A stretch of 64,000 nt of DNA, taken from contig AP026074.1 of assembly GCA_024349765.1 (NCBI GenBank), positions 930,001 to 994,000 on the forward strand, in the 5' to 3' direction. The notes beneath the pieces were generated by a model, which was not told where the DNA came from, ran no database searches, and saw only the letters and a list, made by a program, of their open reading frames with translations. Within the stretch, counting starts at the first letter, position 1. Each line of letters begins with the position of its first letter. Below, piece by piece: positions 8,503-18,648 of the stretch. This DNA is from Streptomyces nigrescens. Its GTDB lineage: Bacteria > Actinomycetota > Actinomycetes > Streptomycetales > Streptomycetaceae. Made by a program: the position numbers and the translations under genes.

Positions 8503-10947
8503 ATGACTGTGGTCGAACTGCCGCGGCCCGGCCGTCCTGAACGGGCGCGGCTCTTTCCCGACCAGGCCGAGGCCGTCAAGCGGCTGGCACGGCATCTGCG
8601 CCGCCCGGGGACGCGGGGGCTGTTCGTGGCGGCGACGGGCACCGGCAAGACGCTGGTGTCGATCCGGGTGGCGGACGCACTCGGCGCGCGGCTGGTGCTG
8701 TTCGTGGTGCCCACCCTGGACCTGGCGGCCCAGACGGCGCTGGCCTGGCGCCGCGACGGTCACCTGGAACACATGGTGATCGTCTCCTCCCTGGACACCA
8801 GCGGCCACGACGAACTGGTCGCCGCCCGCGTCATGTCGACCACCGACCCGCACGCGCTGGGCGGCCTGATGTCGGTGGTGGGGGAGGGGGAGGATCAGAT
8901 CCCCGGGTTGACGGTGATCTGCACCTACGACTCCCTGAACAAGATCGAGGAAACCCAGAAGACGGGGTACGCAGTCCCGCCGTTCGACCTGGCCGTCATG
9001 GACGAAGCGCACCGGATCGCCGGCCGGGCCGACAAGAAGTGGGCGATCGTCAACGACGCCCAGCGCATCCACGCGGACCGCCGCCTCTACATGACCGCCA
9101 CCCCCCGCATTTTCGCCGCGCCGGAGCTGGCCGACTCCGCCGACACCACCCGCCCACGCCGCCGACAACGCACCGGCACTGAGGCGGACCTTGACGCCTC
9201 CGCCAACTCCATGGACAACGAGGCCGTCTACGGCAAGAAAATCTTCGAATACCCTCTCGCGACCGCGGTGGCCGACGGCCGGGCAGCGGACTACCGCATC
9301 GTGGTGCCCACCCTCACCGACGCAGACCTGCGCATCACCCTCAACCTGCCCGCCTCCGGCACCACCGCCTCCGACAACAACGACAGCGACCGCACAGCGC
9401 ACAGCGCGCTGCGCACCACAGCCCTGCACCTGGCCGTCCTGCGCGCGATGAGCGAGCACGGGCTGAAGAAGGTGCTGGTGTACTTCAACCTGGTCTCCGA
9501 TGCCCGCCGCTTCGCCCGCGAACTGCCCCACACCCTGCGCCTGCTGCACCGCACCGCGCCCGAACTGTGCCCGGACCTCACCCCGCAGCTGTTCTTCGCC
9601 CACGGCGACCACACCCCCACCCAGCGCGCCGACATCTTTGCCGGCTTCGCCGCCGCCGACTGCGCGATCCTGGCCAACTCACGCCTGATCGCCGAGGGCG
9701 TCGACATCCCCAGCGTGGATGCCATCGTCTTCGCCGACCCCACCCGCAGCGTGATTCGCTGCGTCCAGGCCCTTGGCCGCGCCCTGCGCCTGGACGTCTC
9801 CGGCAAGACCGCCAGCCTCATCGTCCCCGTCTACGTCCCGCCCGGCGCCGACAGCGAGAACATCCTCGGCACCGCGTATGAGCCGGTGTGGGCGATCGCC
9901 TGTGCGCTGGCCAGCCACGACCACCGCATCCTCGAGCGCCTGCCCGACAAGGCCAACCGCCTACCCAGGGAGACCAGCGACGTCATCGAACGCCGCTGGC
10001 ACTTCGACTTCACCGTCCACCCCGAACGCATCGCCCAAGCGATGGACCTGGCTTCCTTCGACCCCCGCGACCCGGCCGTCTCCCGCTCCCGCCGACTCGG
10101 GCTCGCCGCCGCCCAGTCCTACCGCGACCAGTACGGCCATCTCGATGTCCCCGCCGACTACACCGACCCCACCGGCTATCGTCTGGGCACCTTCATCACC
10201 ACCATGCGCGACGCCCACTCCGCCGGCCGTCTCGAACCGGACTGGACCGCCGAACTCGACGCACTCGGCATGATCTGGGACAAGCACGACGCCGCCTGGC
10301 GCGCCCGCCTGGCTGCCGCCGTCGACTACCTGCACACCCACGGCCACCTCGCCGCACCCGCCACGACCGCCGTCGGCTCCTGGCTCGCCGAACAACGCCA
10401 CCTCGCGGCCAAGAACACGCTCGATCAGGCCCGCGCTGATGCCCTGACCGCACTGGCTGCCGACTGGCGCCTGCCCCACGGCGCGGACTGGCACCGCAAA
10501 TACCACCTGCTGCGCGCCCACCTCGCCGACGGTGCCGACTCGGCCGCGCTCACCCGCGACACCCTCCTGGCCGGTGTGAAGATCGGCTCCTGGCTGCACC
10601 GCCAGCTCACCACCTGGCACACCCTGCACCCCGGCCAGCAGCAGCTGATGACCTCCCTCGGCCTGACCCCCGAGACGAACCCGCTCGCCCCCGCCCGCCG
10701 CACCCGCCGCACCTTCGAACAGACCGTGCAGCTCCTGGAACTCTTCCTCCACCGCGAAGGCCGCGCCCCCGCCGCCCGCGAAACGATCCGCGTCGACGGC
10801 GACACGGTCAAGATCGGTGCCTGGCTCGCCAAAGCCCGCACCAAGCACCGCGTCGGCCAGCTCCCTGACGAACATGTCCGCCTGGTCGCCGCACTCTTTG
10901 ACGGCGACTGGACGACCGAGGGCACCGCCCCGGCCGCCCTCGTGTAG
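8503..10947 (+). CDS. DEAD/DEAH-type helicase with helicase-associated repeats (left copy)
   Basis: Mirror copy of 32450-34894, 814 residues, identical. Start ATG 8503 was chosen because GAGGAAG lies just upstream; the frame is open upstream to 8395 but that stretch overlaps the promoter repeats. Confidence 0.88.
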   Translation: MTVVELPRPGRPERARLFPDQAEAVKRLARHLRRPGTRGLFVAATGTGKTLVSIRVADALGARLVLFVVPTLDLAAQTALAWRRDGHLEHMVIVSSLDTSGHDELVAARVMSTTDPHALGGLMSVVGEGEDQIPGLTVICTYDSLNKIEETQKTGYAVPPFDLAVMDEAHRIAGRADKKWAIVNDAQRIHADRRLYMTATPRIFAAPELADSADTTRPRRRQRTGTEADLDASANSMDNEAVYGKKIFEYPLATAVADGRAADYRIVVPTLTDADLRITLNLPASGTTASDNNDSDRTAHSALRTTALHLAVLRAMSEHGLKKVLVYFNLVSDARRFARELPHTLRLLHRTAPELCPDLTPQLFFAHGDHTPTQRADIFAGFAAADCAILANSRLIAEGVDIPSVDAIVFADPTRSVIRCVQALGRALRLDVSGKTASLIVPVYVPPGADSENILGTAYEPVWAIACALASHDHRILERLPDKANRLPRETSDVIERRWHFDFTVHPERIAQAMDLASFDPRDPAVSRSRRLGLAAAQSYRDQYGHLDVPADYTDPTGYRLGTFITTMRDAHSAGRLEPDWTAELDALGMIWDKHDAAWRARLAAAVDYLHTHGHLAAPATTAVGSWLAEQRHLAAKNTLDQARADALTALAADWRLPHGADWHRKYHLLRAHLADGADSAALTRDTLLAGVKIGSWLHRQLTTWHTLHPGQQQLMTSLGLTPETNPLAPARRTRRTFEQTVQLLELFLHREGRAPAARETIRVDGDTVKIGAWLAKARTKHRVGQLPDEHVRLVAALFDGDWTTEGTAPAALV

Positions 10948-10992
10948 ACCGCCCGGCTTGAGTCGCGTGCTGCCCGCCCGACGGTCCGAATG

Positions 10993-11025
10993 CGCGCCTG
11001 TCCGCCCCTGGAGGGCAGACAGCGC
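10993..11025. terminator. Hairpin between convergent genes (left copy)
   Basis: Imperfect GC-rich stem-loop, mirror of 32372-32404, between the helicase stop and the stop of the 149-residue gene. Confidence 0.45.
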
Positions 11026-11101
11026 ACACGCGCCGTAATCCCTCGTGATCCAAACGGTCTGTGAGCGTGCGACAGATACCAGCCCATCCTGCGCAGGGGG
11101 G

Positions 11102-11551
11102 CTAAGAGGCGGTGTCATCCGGGTGGATGCCTTCGCCTGACCGGGCTTCGGCGCCCAGCCGGGCAGCGGCCTCGGCGAGTTGGCAGGCACTGTCCCTGAG
11201 TAGGCCCCAGTTGTGGTCATGGGCTGCTCGGATGCAGGCGGCGAGGTAAACCTGCAGCGCGGTGTCCGCGTCGGCGAGGTGCTCCTTTGTCGGCGTGTGC
11301 TGCTCCGTGCCGGCCGGAGGCGTCACCGCGGGGGAGCCCTGGCGTGCGGCGCGGCGCTGCTCGGCGGCCCGGATGGATCCCCGGAAGCGTTCGACTTCGC
11401 GCAGGCGCGCGGCGCGCGATGCCTTGCTACCGAGGCTGCTGGTCTTGCGCTGGCCTTTCGACTTCTTGTCCTTCGGCCCGCCGTGGTCTCCGCTGGTGAG
11501 CTGCACGCGCTTGGAGGAGCCGTCCCGCCGTTGCCGTCCGCCGCTGGTCAT
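11102..11551 (-). CDS. Hypothetical basic 149-residue protein (left copy)
   Basis: Mirror copy of 31846-32295, identical product. Confidence 0.65.
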   Translation of the reverse strand: MTSGGRQRRDGSSKRVQLTSGDHGGPKDKKSKGQRKTSSLGSKASRAARLREVERFRGSIRAAEQRRAARQGSPAVTPPAGTEQHTPTKEHLADADTALQVYLAACIRAAHDHNWGLLRDSACQLAEAAARLGAEARSGEGIHPDDTAS

Positions 11552-11599
11552 GCCTGAACGCTACCCAGGTCATGCCTGAATCGGGCATGCTGTGCCCGA
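11546..11599 (-). promoter_or_regulatory. Operator-like cluster over the start of the 149-residue gene (left copy)
   Basis: Mirror of 31798-31851: an inverted repeat TCGGGCA/TGCCCGA, two direct repeats TTCAGGCATGACC 22 bp apart, and a TAGCGT box 6 bases before the ATG. Confidence 0.45.
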
Positions 11600-12026
11600 C
11601 CCGATCGTGGAATCCGTCGACGAGACGAAGCGGCTGACCGCGGCCTGCGACGCTGGTCTGCACCGGCAGCCGATTCTCGGGCTCGTTGATCACCGCCTCC
11701 GGTGGCGCCAGTACTGGTGCACCTTGAGGACCTCGTAGCTCCATGTCGTCTGCTGCTGCGCGGTGTTCGTACCACAGGGCAGCCCGAGTCGGGACCATGC
11801 TGAATCCGCCGAGCACTTGGAACACGGTGGCTGACGACCGCACCGCCGATCCGCGCATACGCCAGGCAGTACGCCAGAGCGCTGCACCGTAGGCAACCAC
11901 GCGCCCCGGGGAGCGGCATGACGCCCGCCGGCATTCGCCCCGCCCACGGCAGCAGCGAGATCGAGACCGTCGCCCGCGGCATCCCGACAGCCCCCAAGCC
12001 CGCTCCCCGGCCGAACCGGAGCCCTC
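11600..12026. other. Intergenic stretch, no gene seen (left copy)
   Basis: Mirror of 31371-31797. Open frames exist on both strands but have no ribosome-binding site or recognisable product. I see nothing beyond the operator cluster that borders it. Confidence 0.4.
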
Positions 12027-12275
12027 ATGACCGGCCTCCTCGAGCCCGCTGCGCCCGGCCTCTACCCGCCCGCTGCGCCGGATGCGGCGCCGCCTACACC
12101 GGCCCGGTGGAAACCGGCTGGCCTTCTCATCCCCACGCCGCCTGAGGAATACCGCCTGCCGCAGGGGCGCACAACCGGCCTGCGGCTGCGCCCTGTCGGG
12201 CAGCCCGGTACCGCCCTACCGTTTGAGCGCGAGGCAATGGCCGGGCTGGGCGCGGGAGAGCGGAGGCCGCAGTGA
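12027..12275 (+). CDS. Hypothetical proline-rich 82-residue protein (left copy)
   Basis: Mirror copy of 31122-31370, identical. Its stop overlaps the GTG start of the next gene. Confidence 0.55.
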   Translation: MTGLLEPAAPGLYPPAAPDAAPPTPARWKPAGLLIPTPPEEYRLPQGRTTGLRLRPVGQPGTALPFEREAMAGLGAGERRPQ

Positions 12276-13240
12276 AGCGCAGGGCAGTGCTGAGCGCGGG
12301 AGTCGGGGCGTGCGCCGCCGTGGCCGTGGCGGGAGGGACGCCGGCCTGGGCCGGTGAGGCTCCCACGCTGCGCGCCGAGGACGTCGCCGCCGCACGCCGG
12401 ATGTTCACCCATGGCCGCTACGACCAGCTGCGGCAGAGGCTGTCCGTGCTGCTGGCCACCGCGCACGGTAGTGCGATGAACGGCCCGGTGGGTGTGGGAC
12501 GGGCGGCCCAGCTGCTGGTGCTGGCCTCCCAACTGGCCGTGAAACAGGGACGGATCGACGATGCCGCCATCTACGCGGACACCGCCGTCATCACGGCCCG
12601 GCGCTCAGGCCGCCCCGTGCTGCTGGCCGCCGCCGCGCGAGCGGCCGCAACCCCGTTGCGGCGCACCGGCCGCACCGACCAGGCCCTGCGGCTGCTCGAC
12701 GAGGCGCGCACCCACCTGACCGACACCCGCCCCACCGCCTCGGTGCTGGACGCGGCCGGGATGCTTGCCCTGACCGCCGCCTACACCGCCGCCCAGGCCC
12801 ACCTGTCCGCGCCAGCACTTCACTTCGCCGCCCTGGCCGAGGAGACCGCCGACCAGCTCACCCGCCTTGCCGCTGCCCCGACAGAGCAGACCCCTTGGGA
12901 GCTGTCGGCACCGCAGTGCACGCTGTACCGAATCGGTGTGCACCGTGAGCTCGGCGACCCGGACATCGCCTTGACCCACGCCCGCCGCCTGAGCACGGCC
13001 GAGCTGCCCACGGCAGAGCGCCGCGCCCGCGCGGCCACCGACACCGCCCGCGCGCTGCTGGCCACAGGCGATGTCACAGGCGCGTTCGCCCAGCTGCAAC
13101 ACGTCAAGGCCGCCGCACCGCAAGAGGCCCGCCGCCCGTCCCTGCGCGCCCTGACCGCCGAACTCACCGCCCGCCGCCCGGACCTGGCCGTCCAGGCGCC
13201 GGGTATCACCGGGCCGGCCGCTCAGCCCAGGGTGCGGTAA
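12272..13240 (+). CDS. Probable exported TPR-like protein (left copy)
   Basis: Mirror copy of 30157-31125, 322 residues, identical. The GTG start overlaps the upstream stop by 4 bp. Confidence 0.65.
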   Translation: MKRRAVLSAGVGACAAVAVAGGTPAWAGEAPTLRAEDVAAARRMFTHGRYDQLRQRLSVLLATAHGSAMNGPVGVGRAAQLLVLASQLAVKQGRIDDAAIYADTAVITARRSGRPVLLAAAARAAATPLRRTGRTDQALRLLDEARTHLTDTRPTASVLDAAGMLALTAAYTAAQAHLSAPALHFAALAEETADQLTRLAAAPTEQTPWELSAPQCTLYRIGVHRELGDPDIALTHARRLSTAELPTAERRARAATDTARALLATGDVTGAFAQLQHVKAAAPQEARRPSLRALTAELTARRPDLAVQAPGITGPAAQPRVR

Positions 13241-13258
13241 GCGCGGAGCGGGCCGCAC

Positions 13259-13540
13259 TCACCCAGGCCGGGAAGGACCTCGTTGCCGTCCGGCAGCGCG
13301 GTCAGCCGTCGCTGGGGGCAGGGCACGGAGCCCGACGTCGTACGCCATCGCGCCGAGGGCGAGGACCACGAGCGGCCACACGAGCGGGGATGCTGCCGGG
13401 ATGGTGCCGTGGACCAGGGCCGCGCCGACGCTGCCGGTACCGAGTACCGCGGTGCAGGACGGGATGCTCGGCAGGGCGATCCGCAACACCACCTCCCGAC
13501 GCCGGGCCGGGCGGGCTGAGATGGGATTGAGGGCGCTCAT
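13259..13540 (-). CDS. Small membrane protein, 93 residues (left copy)
   Basis: Mirror copy of 29857-30138, identical. Its ATG overlaps the stop of the preceding gene by 4 bp. Confidence 0.6.
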   Translation of the reverse strand: MSALNPISARPARRREVVLRIALPSIPSCTAVLGTGSVGAALVHGTIPAASPLVWPLVVLALGAMAYDVGLRALPPATADRAAGRQRGPSRPG

Positions 13541-14484
13541 CGCTCGCTCACCGTGATCCCCTCGGCCACGGGAGAGCGGTCGGTGATGCGCGCAGCGAGC
13601 CGCTTCACCTTCCGGCGGACCTTCTCGCCCTGGATCTCCGGCTGCGTAGCACCAGCGGCCATGGCTGCTTCGGCCCAGGTGGTGACTCCATCGGTGGCGA
13701 GGGCGAGAGTCACCTCTCGCTCGGCCGGAGAGAGGGCCTCCAGGATCGTGTTCAGGCGCGGGTCCTCGAAGCCGATCTCGACTCCGGTGCCAGGGGCGGC
13801 CTGCCCGGAGACCAAGTCGTACAGGGTCATCCCCTCGCCGAGCGGGGTGTCGAGCAGCAGCAGCCGCGAGTGGTTGACCCTGCGGCGCCAGACCGGGGTG
13901 AGCTGCCGGTGGATGACACTGGCCTCTGACCTCAGCTTCTCCAAGGCATCAGGGGTCAGGTGACCTTGGTCGTAGAGAGGGTCCGCCCAGTTGCCGAGCA
14001 AGGCGGTGGAGACCGGCTCATTCCATCCGCTCCACCTCCCCAGCACCTCCGACGTGAAGGAACGAATCGTGGATCCGTCGCCGACGAGCGCGGCCTCGCG
14101 GGCGCTCAGCGCCTGGATCACGTCGGGGACCGGGATGTTCAGAGACCGGAACCCGGACTCGATGGTCTGGTTGGCCGGGTGGTCGGCCCTGAGTACCGCC
14201 ATACCGGTCGTGGTGGTGATCAACGTGGGAGGAACGGCACGGTCGAACGGCTCCGGAAGGTCGAACGTGCCATCCATGTCGAAGGCGACACTCCCGTCCT
14301 CCCGCAGGGTCACGAGATCGCCGGTGCTCCCGCTCCAGCGGACCGGGAACAACGCCGTGACCGCCGCGCCGGTATCCGGATCCCAGTTGAACTCGTTGAT
14401 CCGCTCCGCCAAGTCGGCGTGAACAGAGCAGTCATCCTCGACCATGGTGTAACTGGGCATAGACGTCGGGTCTTCGGTGGCCAT
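13537..14484 (-). CDS. Hypothetical protein with C-terminal sigma-4-like HTH (left copy)
   Basis: Mirror copy of 28913-29860, 315 residues, identical. Start fixed by AAGGAGG 6 bases upstream. Confidence 0.7.
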   Translation of the reverse strand: MATEDPTSMPSYTMVEDDCSVHADLAERINEFNWDPDTGAAVTALFPVRWSGSTGDLVTLREDGSVAFDMDGTFDLPEPFDRAVPPTLITTTTGMAVLRADHPANQTIESGFRSLNIPVPDVIQALSAREAALVGDGSTIRSFTSEVLGRWSGWNEPVSTALLGNWADPLYDQGHLTPDALEKLRSEASVIHRQLTPVWRRRVNHSRLLLLDTPLGEGMTLYDLVSGQAAPGTGVEIGFEDPRLNTILEALSPAEREVTLALATDGVTTWAEAAMAAGATQPEIQGEKVRRKVKRLAARITDRSPVAEGITVSER

Positions 14485-14810
14485 GGGTGCCTCCTTGTCG
14501 GGAAAATCCTTCTCCTCTCGGTCCCGGCACGGGCCCGATCCGACAACGCATCCCCCGAATCTTCCTGTGATCCACATCACAGCAGCTTCGGGGCTTCCCG
14601 GTGCCAACTGGCAGCCCTTCGAGACGTAAGAAGCGACCGATGCCATCCAGACCGCCGATGGGCCACAGCGGCGGGACTGGCCGGACCCTCTGGTACGAGA
14701 TCTTGTCGGCACCCTGCTCGTCCACCAGCCGGCCGCTTCAACAACCGACGAACACGGTGTCGCCTGGATCAGCCCAACGCGCCGCCCTCAGGGCCGAGGC
14801 GGACGGCCAT
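14485..14810. other. Intergenic stretch with Crp-like box (left copy)
   Basis: Mirror of 28587-28912. The only feature seen is the 16-bp palindrome at 14566-14581. Confidence 0.5.
14566..14581. promoter_or_regulatory. Crp-like binding site (left copy)
   Basis: TGTGATCCACATCACA, reverse complement of 28816-28831. It matches the TGTGA-N6-TCACA pattern of CRP-family sites. Confidence 0.55.
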
Positions 14811-16466
14811 CTACTCTTCGTACGGCTCGTGGGCGGGCACCTGTCCGTCACTGCGCCTCTGCCGGTCGCCGGTGAGCGCGACGATCCGGTGAACGGGCAC
14901 CACGATGGCCGGGTGGCCGCCCGCGGGGGAGAACCCCACCCGGCCGGTGCCGGGCTCGTAGGAGGTCACCGTGCCATACAGACGGTGCAGCACGGTCTCG
15001 GCACGCGTTCCGCACTCGACGTCCAGGCACAGCATCCAGTCCTTGAGCCAGTGGACGGGAAGGTGCTCCATCTCAGCGGCTGCGGGGCCGGGGTGAGCAT
15101 CGTCGGGAACCCAGCTGTACTTGCCGACGACCAGGTCGTTGTAGACCTCCATCGAGTCGGGCCCGCTGTAGGCGGCCCGCCGCCCGAGCTGGGCAGCGCG
15201 CCGCACCGCCCGGGCCGTCGTCACCATGGCCGTGGGCCCGGCGCCCGCCCCGTCGCCTTCGGCGTCCGCCGACAGGTAGGGGTAGGCGCCGCGCAGCAGC
15301 GCCAGCACGTCCCGCTCGTCCGGCCCGGCGCTGCCCGCGACAAGCTCCGGTCCGAGGACGATCCGCTGCCGGTCGTCGCGGGTGTGGTCGGCGGCGTGCC
15401 GGGCGGCGAAGCGGGGGACGGCGAGCACGACAGCGTGGTCGGGTTCGACGCCGTAGCCAGCACGGCGGCCACCGAACGGGACGGTGGGGCCGTGCTGCTC
15501 GTACTGGGCCAGGTAGGCCAGTTCCGCATCCTGCTTGCGAGTCAGCGGCCAGCCGCTCACCAGCACCAGCTGCCACCCGTCGCCGCCGTCACCCGTGGCC
15601 GCCCCCAGCGCTTCCTCCAGCTGGGCGCAGCAGTCCAACACGTACTGCTGCCAACGGTGCTGGAACTCCGCATCCGCCCACTGCGCGGGAGAAGCAAACC
15701 CTGCACCCGCCACAAGGGCCGGCTCCGGCAGCGCCGTCACATCACGCACCCGCAACCCGCCCCAGACGGCTTCCACCGCCCGCATGGCGGCCGTACGCGC
15801 CGCGTGCGTCCCGCCGCCCTGGTCCCGGACACCGCTCCACGCCCGCCGGACGGCCGACCACACGTCGAACGGCTCCGCCCACCGGGACTGCAGCACCGCG
15901 GCCGCCAGTTGCAGACCCTCCTGCTGCACGGTCCCGTCGGCGGCCACCGCATCGCACGCCCCACTGACCGACGTCGCGGAGCGCGCCGCGGGCGCCGCCG
16001 CCCGCCAGCCGGCCAGCGCAGCCTCAGAACGCTTCAGTACTCCCGACCACGCCCCAAGCACCTGCCGCGCACCCGCACCAACCAAGGCGTCAGCCGTCCA
16101 CGGCTCAAGCCTTCCGCGCACGTCTGCATCGCGGTGGCGGGCCGCTTCCCACAGAACCCGCGCATAGCCCTCCCAGGACCGCGGGCCCGCCTCCTGTCCC
16201 TCCAGCCTGCGCACCCGCCCGTCAGCCACGACCACTTCGGCCGCCGCCCGCCACAGCGCCTCCTCGCCCGGCTCCACACTCACCACCCGGGCGCAGTGAC
16301 GGCACACCTGCTCACAGACATCCAGCAGAGCGAGGGAACTGCCCGTCAGGCGCTCCGCGTACCGGCAATGGCTCCGCCACCCCGACGCCTTGGCGGGAAC
16401 GTGCCACTTCCCGCCGCCCGCACGCCCCAGTGCCACGGTGATCCGCCGCAGCGGCCCGACGTCCAC
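14811..16466 (-). CDS. Hypothetical 551-residue protein (left copy)
   Basis: Mirror copy of 26931-28586. A one-base difference just upstream (16467-16510) lets the frame run open to 16589 in this arm but not in the right arm, so I use the GTG that both arms share. Confidence 0.6.
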   Translation of the reverse strand: MDVGPLRRITVALGRAGGGKWHVPAKASGWRSHCRYAERLTGSSLALLDVCEQVCRHCARVVSVEPGEEALWRAAAEVVVADGRVRRLEGQEAGPRSWEGYARVLWEAARHRDADVRGRLEPWTADALVGAGARQVLGAWSGVLKRSEAALAGWRAAAPAARSATSVSGACDAVAADGTVQQEGLQLAAAVLQSRWAEPFDVWSAVRRAWSGVRDQGGGTHAARTAAMRAVEAVWGGLRVRDVTALPEPALVAGAGFASPAQWADAEFQHRWQQYVLDCCAQLEEALGAATGDGGDGWQLVLVSGWPLTRKQDAELAYLAQYEQHGPTVPFGGRRAGYGVEPDHAVVLAVPRFAARHAADHTRDDRQRIVLGPELVAGSAGPDERDVLALLRGAYPYLSADAEGDGAGAGPTAMVTTARAVRRAAQLGRRAAYSGPDSMEVYNDLVVGKYSWVPDDAHPGPAAAEMEHLPVHWLKDWMLCLDVECGTRAETVLHRLYGTVTSYEPGTGRVGFSPAGGHPAIVVPVHRIVALTGDRQRRSDGQVPAHEPYEE

Positions 16467-16928
16467 CCCGCCGCCAACAGCTCCTTCTCCCGCAGCACGG
16501 AAGCCCTCGGTCACGACGCACGACAGCCAGCCCCCTTTGTCGCCTATTCGCTCTCGTTGCTCACTGTGACACAGGCGCCCGACCGGCATGCTCGGTTGCC
16601 CAAGGGCGTCACCCTCCCTGGCAAGGACCGGCTGTGACGCGGCGCGCGAGTCTGTACCGATGCCGCTTCCACGGCCGCCCCGCGAGGTTCTCCCCGCCCG
16701 TGACTGACCCGCCCCAGAGAGGAGAGGAAGAAGGCTCGCAAACTGTGCCTGGGCACGTCACCGAACGGTCCTGCTTCCCAATAGGCTCTCCTAATCCGAA
16801 TCAGAAGCCGCCCGGAACGCGACACCGGACGGGTGCGGTAACCGGCTTGCGCAACAACTTCGTTAGGACAGTCGGAAGCACAGGGGAGCAGGATGACGGG
16901 GGAGATCCGCAGAACACAGACCGAGCCA
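16467..16928. other. Intergenic stretch, no gene seen (left copy)
   Basis: Mirror of 26469-26930. It contains several single-base length differences from the right arm. No promoter, repeat or gene was recognised. Confidence 0.4.
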
Positions 16929-17529
16929 TGAAGGGCAATCAGCTCTCCTCGCCCGGCGTTGAGATGCCCGGGCAGCGCCCCGGGCCGCCGCATCCGGTTC
17001 GGAGCCGCAGGTCGACTTCCCGCCCGTCCTCAACGGACTGGACTACCTCGCCAGCGTGGTGGAGCACCTGTCCGACCATGCGGACGCCGCGCGACCTGAA
17101 GTACGCCGTGCTGCACCTCCAGGCCGGCACCGAGGTCCTGCTCAAGGCCCGCCTCCGGCAGGCGCACTGGACGCTGGTCCTCCAGGACCTGTCCGCCGAG
17201 CTCCGCAAGAGCAGGAAGACTCCGGTGAGCGAGCGGTTCGCCAGCGGAAACTTCGTCAGCTGCGCATCGACGAGACCCTCAAGCGGCTGCGGGAGGTGCT
17301 GGGACTGGACCTGGACAGCGAGCACCTTGCCGCCGTCGCGAAGCTGGGTCAGACCCGCAATGCCCTGCAGCACTACGGGCTGACGCAGTCAGCGCCCGCG
17401 TGGAGGCTCAGGCCGCCACCGTGCTGGACTTCCTGCTCGCCTTCCTGCACGAACACCTCCTGCCACACCTGGACGCGGCTGAACAGTGCTCAGGTGGAGA
17501 CGGCCATGGATGACATCCGCATCGACTAG
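16929..17529 (+). pseudogene. Frameshifted hypothetical gene (left copy)
   Basis: Mirror of 25869-26468. Coding potential jumps between frames at about 17085, 17265 and 17398. Two further one-base differences from the right arm (around 17237 and 17485) show that the two copies do not carry the same errors. See the right-arm entry. Confidence 0.55.
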
Positions 17530-17558
17530 GCACGATCACCGAGCTGATCCATACTCGG

Positions 17559-17971
17559 ATGAACGGGATCAAAGAGGTATTGGCTCCATACGAGGGCGTA
17601 CAGTCGACTGCCCGGACTGTGGTATGCCAGCGCTGGTCGCCGGAACCCCTGTTGTTTGCCGGTTCTGCTACCGCACGTGGACTGACGCCGAATCAGCCAC
17701 CGCTGACTACGTTTACGCCGATATGGTGCGCCGGGCAGCACTGGACCCCCGAGACAACGAGGAAGCACTCGTCCACTGGTGTCCCAGGTGTGACACCCCG
17801 ACCATCATCGATGTTGAACGCGACTGGTCGTTCTATCTGTGCCTGGGCTGCGCTGCTGTCTTCGACACCCTTATCTGGTGCAAAAAAGGCTGTGGTTCCC
17901 TGATTGATCCGAAGACGAACGACTTCGACATCTGCCCCGCCTGCATGGCTCGGCTACGCGAAAACACCTGA
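17559..17971 (+). pseudogene. Zinc-ribbon gene with one-base deletion (left copy)
   Basis: Mirror of the intact 137-codon gene at 25426-25839. One A is missing at about 17601, which breaks the frame after about 14 codons; the rest, with its CxxC pairs, is intact in another frame. A sequence error in this arm is the simplest explanation. Confidence 0.6.
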
Positions 17972-17973
17972 CG

Positions 17974-18638
17974 ATGCCCCAGGCCACCGCAGTGCCACGC
18001 CCCCGACGCTCCGACCGCCCGCGCATCCGCATCGTGCGCAACCTGCAGGTCCTGGTGGCCGCGCCCGCACACTCCCCGCGTTGCCAGGCGGACGCGCGCC
18101 GCGCCGCCGCCCGCCTGACCTACCTGCGCCGCGTGAACCCCTGCCGTCCCCGACCCAGCCGGTCCTGATCGTGCCTCCCGGTGCTGCGGACCGCGCGCTC
18201 GGCGCCGACGCGGACGTCCTCTACATCTGCGCGCACTCCTACCCCGGACCCGACCCCGAGGGCCTCCTCGACACCGACCTTGCGTCCCTGAACAGCACGC
18301 TGACCGCCAAGGCCCTCATCCTGGACACCTGCTGGGGCGCCGCCCCCACCGTACGACGTGCCCTGGCCGCGCTGCGCCCGGTCCATCTGCCGCCACTGGC
18401 GCTGCTCGCCTGCGCCGGCCCTGTCCGCTTCGACCACCACGTCCTCGCCGGCCCACTGCTGGAAGCCCTCCTCACCGGCCCCCGTACCGACCCGTGGCAT
18501 CAGCGTCTCGCCGCCGCGAAGGCCACCGCCCTGACAACCGCCGAAATGGCCGCGCACACGCGACGCGACTGGGCACGCTGGCAGATCCACTCCGTCCCTG
18601 GGCCCCGCATCCCCCGTAGCAGCAGACGCTGCCGCTAG
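17974..18638 (+). pseudogene. Caspase/CHAT-like gene with frameshift (left copy)
   Basis: Mirror of 24759-25423 with the same frame break. One extra C in the run at 18138-18141 would join both halves. Confidence 0.45.
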
Positions 18639-18648
18639 TGTGACCAGA

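Noticed and set aside
7759..9612. 617-codon minus-strand open frame over the tap/helicase region (mirror 33785-35638)
   Set aside because: It overlaps both the helicase motifs and the divergent promoter, and its translation has no domain; typical high-GC antisense frame.
14601..16637. 678-codon frame antisense to the 551-residue gene (mirror 26694-28796)
   Set aside because: Its length differs between arms because of single-base differences, and the composition is shadow-like; the opposite strand gives the better codon bias.
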